A DNA stretch of 35,101 nucleotides from Paulinella micropora (lineage: Eukaryota; Cercozoa; Imbricatea; Euglyphida). The notes under the pieces are model-generated. The model searched no databases. It was not told where the DNA came from and was given only the letters and a program-made list of their open reading frames with translations. The translations under genes were made by a program, and so were the position numbers. The stretch lies in NCBI GenBank assembly GCA_009731375.1, contig BJOX01000063.1, positions 459,226 through 494,326 of the forward strand, read 5' to 3'. Shown one piece after another: positions 29,022-35,101 of this stretch; positions within the stretch are counted from its first letter, which is position 1; each line of letters begins with the position of its first letter.

Positions 29022-32000
29022 TGTCTCCCTCTCTCTATCCTCAGGTGACCTGTACAAATCGCGATGATATATTTCATTATTTTCTGTGTATAGAAAAATA
29101 AAAACATCCGGAAGTTAGATTTTATGGGGGCCAAAATGGGTCATGACGCGGCGGAGCTCATCTTAGCAAGCCTGCAGGTATATATGCAAACACATTTGAG
29201 CAAGTCTACACATTAAAAAGCTTCATGCGTACATAGGCATGGTGTGCAATTGATGAGGATTATAATACTATGACGGTGTGTGTGAGTGTGCGTACGGTAC
29301 GTTACAAAGTAAGTGAAGGCAAGTATTGAAAATTTTTACCTGACACGTTCATAGATGCCATATGCAATTAGTAATGACTTTAAGAACTTCATTTTCAATC
29401 AAATCTGGTCCTTATTTCTCGTTCGGTTTATTCGAAAGATCCCATCAAGAACTTTCTAGCGAGTCATGGTACAGGTTCTATCCTCAATTTTTAACTGAGA
29501 ACCAAATAGTGGAAGTCATTGCTTATTGCGCTTAAACACTAGGCATAATTATTGTCCTTGTGTCTCCAGGGTCCGGACGGCAATTCGTCCGTTACTGAAG
29601 TCGACATGCGCCTAAATGATCTTAGCTTGGACAGTGGCCAACTTTTCTTGCGGCTTCTGCAACACAACTTGAACATTCAGGTTGTTAGCTCCATAGTGGT
29701 CAGAACGGCGACGCCCACGCATGTCCAAAGTGATGCATTCAGGACGCAAGCAGATCGGAAGGCCGAGCTCGAGCATGCTACAAGCCACAAACGTTTGACG
29801 TTGGCAAACAGAGACCTCGGACCAGCAGAAGCGGCCCTGCTGAAAGCGTTGTTGCTGCAGAAAGAGGTGGTGAAGAATGCCTCATCAAGGCAGACATCCA
29901 TAGACTATTGGACGACTTTAAGCCAGACCCTAGAGGCTCTGGACCTGAGTGGAAACGTGTTGGGAAACGATGGAGCCGCCAGTGTCGCCCAGGTCTTCAA
30001 GGCGCACAGCACACTCATGTCGGTGAACCTTTCCTACAACGAGATTAGCAACTTCCCCTTCTCCTCCCTATTGCAAGAGCCTACTTTGGTGGCGCAGAAG
30101 CTGCAAGAGGGCAAAGTGGAGCTGCTGCTGAAAGGCAATCATATTCGCAATCCTCCGCAACAGAAGCTGGAAACGGCGATAAGCGTGGAGAAATATCTTT
30201 TGAAGTTGAGAAAAGAAGGTTCGGAATGCCTCACTCCGGTGCGTATTATGGTGATTGGCCATGGTGGAGTAGGAAAGACTACTTTGGTCGAGCGGGTGTT
30301 TCAAAAGAAGAATCAGTTGCCATCTGATTTAAAGAGATGGGAGCCAGCCGATGTCAAGTACTGGACTGAGCTTTGGGGCTTTTCTCAATCAGTACAAGAC
30401 TGGCTGTTGAAGCAGAAATGGAGCGAGTGCTTGGACACAGAAGCATTACAAGGGAAGATGGCAAAGGCCTCTCTTACCAGTGAAGAGAAGCTGCAGCTTG
30501 CAAACACTTTGAAGGAGCTAGAGCTGAACGCTGCCAAAGCTAAGCACTATAAGCAAGCCCTGTATGTGTCAACTCCAGGAGTACGTGTGGTTGAGAAAAC
30601 CACTCTGTCTTTAGAAGGCCTAGGAGAAGATCTAATCATAGGCGAGAAATCATCTATCGATGTCCAACTGTTGGACTTTGCGGGACAGACCGAATACTAT
30701 TTAGCACACCAGGCATTTCTTGGGAGTCAGTTGGCTGTGTATTTAGTTGCTTCGAATCTGTGCCATCATCCGCTTCAACATCACAGGAACATCACACACC
30801 ATGCCTCTCCCTTTTTAAAGCTGTGCCGCAGTTCAAACGCTTCTCTCCTTTCTGCCTCTTCTCCGAACATAGCCTCTTTAGGAAGCGCTGTTCCAGCTGC
30901 CCTTCATGCTCTCCCACAGTCTCCTTCGTCTAGTTCCCAAGGGGAGACGCTGTCTCCTCCAAGCCCGCAGTTTATTCCAAACCAACGAATGTCATCGTCC
31001 TTCTCGATTCCACCTCGCGCACCTCAAACGCCACCACCGTCACATGCTCTTAATCATTCACAACCACCGCTGCCGTTGTCTGCTCAGGCGTTGCGACCGG
31101 ACTGGCAGCCGTCGCGGCGCTATTCTGCACCCCCTAAATCCTCGCTGCCTAATACTTCCTCTTTCTCTGGTCGCTCTCCCCCACCACGCCCTCCACCATC
31201 CCGTAATCATAATGGTCCTCCAAGAACCCCACCACCAAGACCAGGCTCGCTGTCTGACAGTTCTTCCTCGCACCCTCCAACGCGACCGTCGCCAGCATCT
31301 CGCTCCTCCGGCCAGGCTTCCCCAATCCCGTTCCCTTCACGGACACGACCCCAATCCCTCCCTTCTGGGCAATCAACTCCGTCGATGAAAGAGCGGCTGC
31401 AGCTGGACGCAGACTGGCCCATTAATCCAGATATGCAACCTCAATTACTCTACTGGCTCCGCTTGCTCGGCCTGGTGGCAGGCACTGATGCTGCCCTGCA
31501 TTTGATGATTGCTCTCACCTTCGCGGACAAGGTGGCTAGTAGTGAGCTGGCCACGGAGCGCCGCCTCTCGTTAGAGGCCAAACTGAATGCCTTGTTCCCA
31601 GCATGGTTCCGCACTTCTGTGGGTTCTTCTAGTATGCAGCAAGTGCAGCTTGCTAGACTGGCCATGTCCAACCCTTATCCAACAGAGCTCTACCAAGGAC
31701 TCACACTGACCACTCTAGAATTGAGCTCTACCCAGGTTCCCTCCTCGTACGTAGCCGCTGGCGAAGCTTGTCACAAAGAGGCCTTGAGGCTGATGCGAGG
31801 CACGTCATATGTTTTTGGGCGATCAAGAAAGATCCCGATCGTAGATTTAGCCCGTTGCAAAGACATTGTGACAGCCGCCATTTCTTCACGTAAGATGACC
31901 ATCAACAACCAAATAGTGAAGGAGGCGCTCACTTTCCTCCACGAGTCTGCTTACATCTTCATCGCCTGCAATCAGACACAGCATGGCACACTGAAGGCGG

Positions 32001-35000
32001 GTTGTGCTCTCAACCTGGACAACAATGACCTAGCCGCCTTTGTTGTTCTCAATCCGATGGTTAGCATTGGTCAGTTGGTTGCCTCCTTCATTGCAGACGA
32101 AGGTCACAAGGCCAGAATTCCTTACCATGAGGACGCGCCAGGTGTATTTGCATGGAAAGACATTCTGGAACACACGGGGTTTTTCGATCTCGGTCATCAA
32201 CTGGAAAAGAAGGACGTTCAACGTGTCATGGACTTGCTTACTACCCTTCACCTCTGCTTTACTGAACGCACGAACGGTGAGGAGTTGTATGTCTTTCCTT
32301 CCAGTCTGTCCAGAATTGGACAAAGTTTCCGTCAGATCATTTCTGCCCACGTGAATGAGTTAGCCTCTGGCCCTTGTAGTAACCAGACCATTTCCACGCG
32401 CTTCTCGGTGGTCCTGCGTGGGGGGCGTTCGCGGTCTGTCCAAGCCGGACAATCCTTTTTCCCGTCCACCATCTTCACCTTGCTCATGTCCAAGCTCAAA
32501 GAAACAATAATTCACATGAGCGGAAGGGCGATAGCGCGTCATTCAGACTTCCTGCTCTACAAGCTGGAGCGGGACCCTAGCTTATCAGAGGACCAGGTGC
32601 CCTGGAGCATGTTTCTGGCTCTCAAGCAAGACCGCCGCTTCCGCTGGCTTGATGTCAAGCTGTGGTTGACTGGTGATTCTCCTGAGCTCTTGCAACGTTG
32701 CCACTCCGCCCAAATGATGTGCCAGGTTGCCATCCATACCTTGCGCAGCCTAATTCTGTCCTCTCTCACCAACTTCAACGCCGAATTGCGCATGTCGGGC
32801 GCCTGTCCTCGCTGCCTTTTCATGTCGGCCTGCAAAAACGGCGTCGTAAATCAACCATTGGGGCGCAAGTTTGAAGCCACGACCATCCCTTCGCGAGCAC
32901 GCAAGCCTGAGAGATTCTCCCTATACTCCGCTACTGCTGCCGGACGTGCTTTTTCCTACCCGGCACCACCCTCAACAATCACGCCGAAAAAGGACTACAA
33001 GGGGCCCTGGATTCCGTCTCTTTTATGGCCCTGGCAGAAGGCGGCAAATAATTACCATGGCCACCTTGCTGCACAAATAAAAGAAACGGAGGAAAAAATC
33101 CAGATGGCAGAGAGCTACGTTGCTACCTTGCGACGGGAGTACGAGGCCAAGATACAGGAGCAACAAGCCAAGGTCCAGGAACAGGGCCAAGGAAACAACG
33201 ATGTAAGCTTGGGTGAGCTTCAAGACAGGCTCGCGGCCAGGAAAAAAGAATTTGACACAGTGAAGGCCTTACGGAGGAGACAACAACAGCAAGAGCAAGA
33301 AGGGGTTTGGAGCGGACAGGTGGCATCGAAAGCACCGGTGGATGAAATCATTATCGAATTTCAGGTTCCAATCGACTTGCAAAATCTCCTAACAAAGGAA
33401 TCCCAGAAGCTCGAGAGCCTAAAGCTCAAGCAAGATATGGACAAAAAGATGCCCGCTTTTGACGAAGGGGGTTGTCCCTGGTACCTGCTGAGTGCTAGCT
33501 GGGAGCGCTGCATGGTATGCAACCTAGGCTTGTCTTTTGCGCATTCCGGCGGCTCCGAGGACTTTCGCAACCCAAAGCAAGAGCATCTCACCCCAGGAAA
33601 GAAAGAGGTGACGACCCCAGATGCTAAGGAGCAAGAAGATATTCCAGAAAAGGTAAGCTTACGGAAGCTAGCTATAGGGTTAGGACCGGCTGCAATAGTC
33701 TATGAACAACCTAGCGCAGTCGAAGAAGATGGGAAGCTTGCGGCAGAGCTGGCTCTGGTGTCGTTTTCGGAGCTGTTTTCGGATCGAGAATGCAGCCTAC
33801 CGTTAGAGAGTGTGATGGAAAGCCTTCGGCCAGACTCCGAGCTGATATTGGGGAGAGGCCAATTTGGGGTGGTTCTGAAAGCGTTTTGGATCCCCACACG
33901 GGGCACGCCCACGAGTGGGCGAAACCAGACGGGCCTTCCTGTGGCAGTCAAGGTCATCTCCCCAACTTTAAAGAAGAAAACAACACAAGACGCCTTGGAC
34001 GACTTTAATGTGGAGGCTAAGCTCTGCGCACAGCTCAAGTATGGTGATCGGGTCGTGACATACTTTGGGATAGACAACTTGGGGCCGCGTCCGTGCATTG
34101 TCATGGAGCTCATGCAAGGAAATAGCCTCACAAAGCGACTAGCCGCAACCCCGACCTCCAAGGAGGAACGCTTGCGGATGCTTTGCGATGCGGCCGCAGG
34201 CCTGTTACACTTGCACGACCAAGGGTTCATTCACCGTGATGTTCGCGCTGATAACTTCCTCGTGGACGGTCTTGATCACGTCTACATTGCTGACTTTGGG
34301 CTGACGCGGCGTCTTCAGACACCGCAGCACACTCACGGTGTGGAGCAAGGCGGTCTCGTCCCATGGGCTTGGATGGCTCCCGAAGCACTCATACATGGCG
34401 TCTACTCTCGCCCCAGTGATGTGTGGATGTTTGGACTGGTGATTTGGGAAGTCTTGATGAGTGCGGAGAGCGTCGATGAGTCGGGACACCGAGTGGATAG
34501 AATGGTCCGGGCACATCTCTCTTCAACACGAGCAGCCACATCTTCAGCCGAAGCACGCAAGCAGCTGAAGCAAAACTTTCTCAGCTGCCTGGGCGAAAAT
34601 TGGCGCTTGCCTCTCCCCGAAGAGGCCGCAGAGTTCTCGGATATTTATTGTGCATGTTGTGCGCTGGACCCCAGAGATCGACCTACCATGCAACAGGTGC
34701 TCGAGTACTTGGAGGATATGCATGTAAAGCTGCTCGAAAGCGATCTTGCCTCTTCCTTCTCGCCGGTGTCGCCCACCAACGATTTTGACCAGCCGATTTT
34801 CGAACGGCCGTACCGTTTAGGTGCACGTGATTCGGCATCGCTTTCACGGTCTGAGCCAGCAGGGCCCGGATATAGCTTGCCCTCGCAAGCGGAGTCTGAG
34901 GTCACCAAATATTCCGCGGCCTCAAGCATCGAGCTCGAGGCGCCTTCCAAGGCTGAGTCGGATCATGACTATTCCATGGCTTCCCATACTGCTGGGTCGG

Positions 35001-35098
35001 TGGTCACCGAAGTAGCGGACCTAAGTAGGCCTGACTACAGCGCGGGCAACCTTGAGGGCGACCTCGCATATCTTAGGTTTACAGAAGGCCCTGATTGA
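28790..35098 (+). CDS. Roco-family kinase: LRR - Roc GTPase - COR - coiled coil - TKL kinase (5' end incomplete)
   Basis: Exons 28790-28880 and 29094-29177 (84 bp, one 28-residue LRR: NIRKLDFMGAKMGHDAAELILASL) join in phase 0 to a large exon at 29570-35098 ending in TGA. A TTG at 29552 only opens the frame; CTCCAG at 29569 is the acceptor. More LRRs follow (LEALDLSGNVLG...). Roc has a P-loop GHGGVGKT at 30257-30280 and DFAGQ at 30674. A Pro/Ser-rich insert (about 30766-31395) precedes QLLYWLRLLG and a G4-like FADK. COR covers about 31740-32300 (FLHESAYIF, VVLNPMVSIGQLV). A CPRC...C patch lies at about 32800-32835 and a coiled coil at 33056-33290. The kinase (about 33842-34725) keeps GRGQFG, VAVK (Lys at 33950), HRDVRADN (34232), DFG (34292), WMAPEAL and SDVWMFG, so it is predicted active. 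The Ser-rich tail repeats (A/P)DYS and ESE motifs. Such proteins couple GTP-regulated dimerisation to kinase signalling. More 5' exons are expected, and the gaps at 28346-28596 and 27558-27840 may hide some. Confidence 0.85.
28908..29022. repeat. (CT)n tract in the first visible Roco intron
   Basis: About 115 bp of CT with TTTC interruptions between the donor at 28881 (GTGAGC) and the acceptor at 29093. It could serve as an unusually long polypyrimidine region. The next intron (29178-29569) has ordinary AT-rich sequence and no repeats. Confidence 0.9.
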
Positions 35099-35101
35099 GG
35101 A

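Noticed and set aside
29552-29569. TTG at 29552 as translation start of the Roco gene
   Set aside because: It is only the first near-start codon of the open frame; CTCCAG at 29564-29569 is a better splice acceptor and upstream LRR exons join in phase.
26257-29570. A single gene fusing the Rho-like domain to the Roco protein
   Set aside because: The Rho-like frame ends in TAG at 26362-26364, and I found no phase-consistent exon chain linking it to the first LRR exon; the gaps leave it formally open.

Overview
This is a nuclear genome fragment from a microbial eukaryote. Spliceosomal introns, a Roco-type kinase, a Rho-family gene, a non-LTR retrotransposon, tRNA-derived SINE-like elements and extreme microsatellite density all rule out a prokaryote. 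An amoebozoan (a Physarum-like slime mould) or a stramenopile alga would fit, because both groups carry many Roco/TKL kinases. The sequence alone does not settle the choice.

Layout. (1) 1-4.37 kb, minus strand: three closely packed intronless genes that look like an endogenised DNA-virus or virus-like island. They are a fibre-like protein with discoidin (F5/8 C) and YadA-head-like repeats, a small cysteine-rich protein, and an unknown protein. Two show damage: an in-frame TAG in the fibre gene and no usable ATG in the unknown gene. (2) 4.4-6.2 kb: short tandem repeats and an array of six modules of exactly 54 bp. Each has GTGGTCC/GGACCAC ends and an internal TATA-like core. (3) 6.2-17.4 kb: a repeat desert with large microsatellites, a dispersed repeat (R1) that also occurs as a near-perfect fold-back, two MITE-like elements, and a decayed LINE on the minus strand whose 5' end is inverted in the manner of twin priming. 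(4) 17.45-26.36 kb, plus strand: a split gene I reconstructed from eight phase-compatible exons. It has a proline/acid-rich N-terminus followed by an atypical Rho-family GTPase domain with degraded nucleotide-binding motifs. Its introns hold copia-gag remnants, SINE-like elements, satellites, mirrored GAA/TTC tracts and two N gaps. (5) 28.79-35.098 kb, plus strand: an LRR-Roc-COR-kinase (Roco/TKL) gene with small single-LRR exons and one very large 3' exon. A roughly 210-residue Pro/Ser-rich segment lies inside the Roc domain.

The two plus-strand genes are both predicted signalling proteins with GTPase folds, and they are neighbours in the same orientation. No evidence here shows that they are one transcript or act together. 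Most of the remaining sequence is repeats or unassigned. All exon models come from reading splice consensus, phase and family similarity by eye; no transcript data were available.
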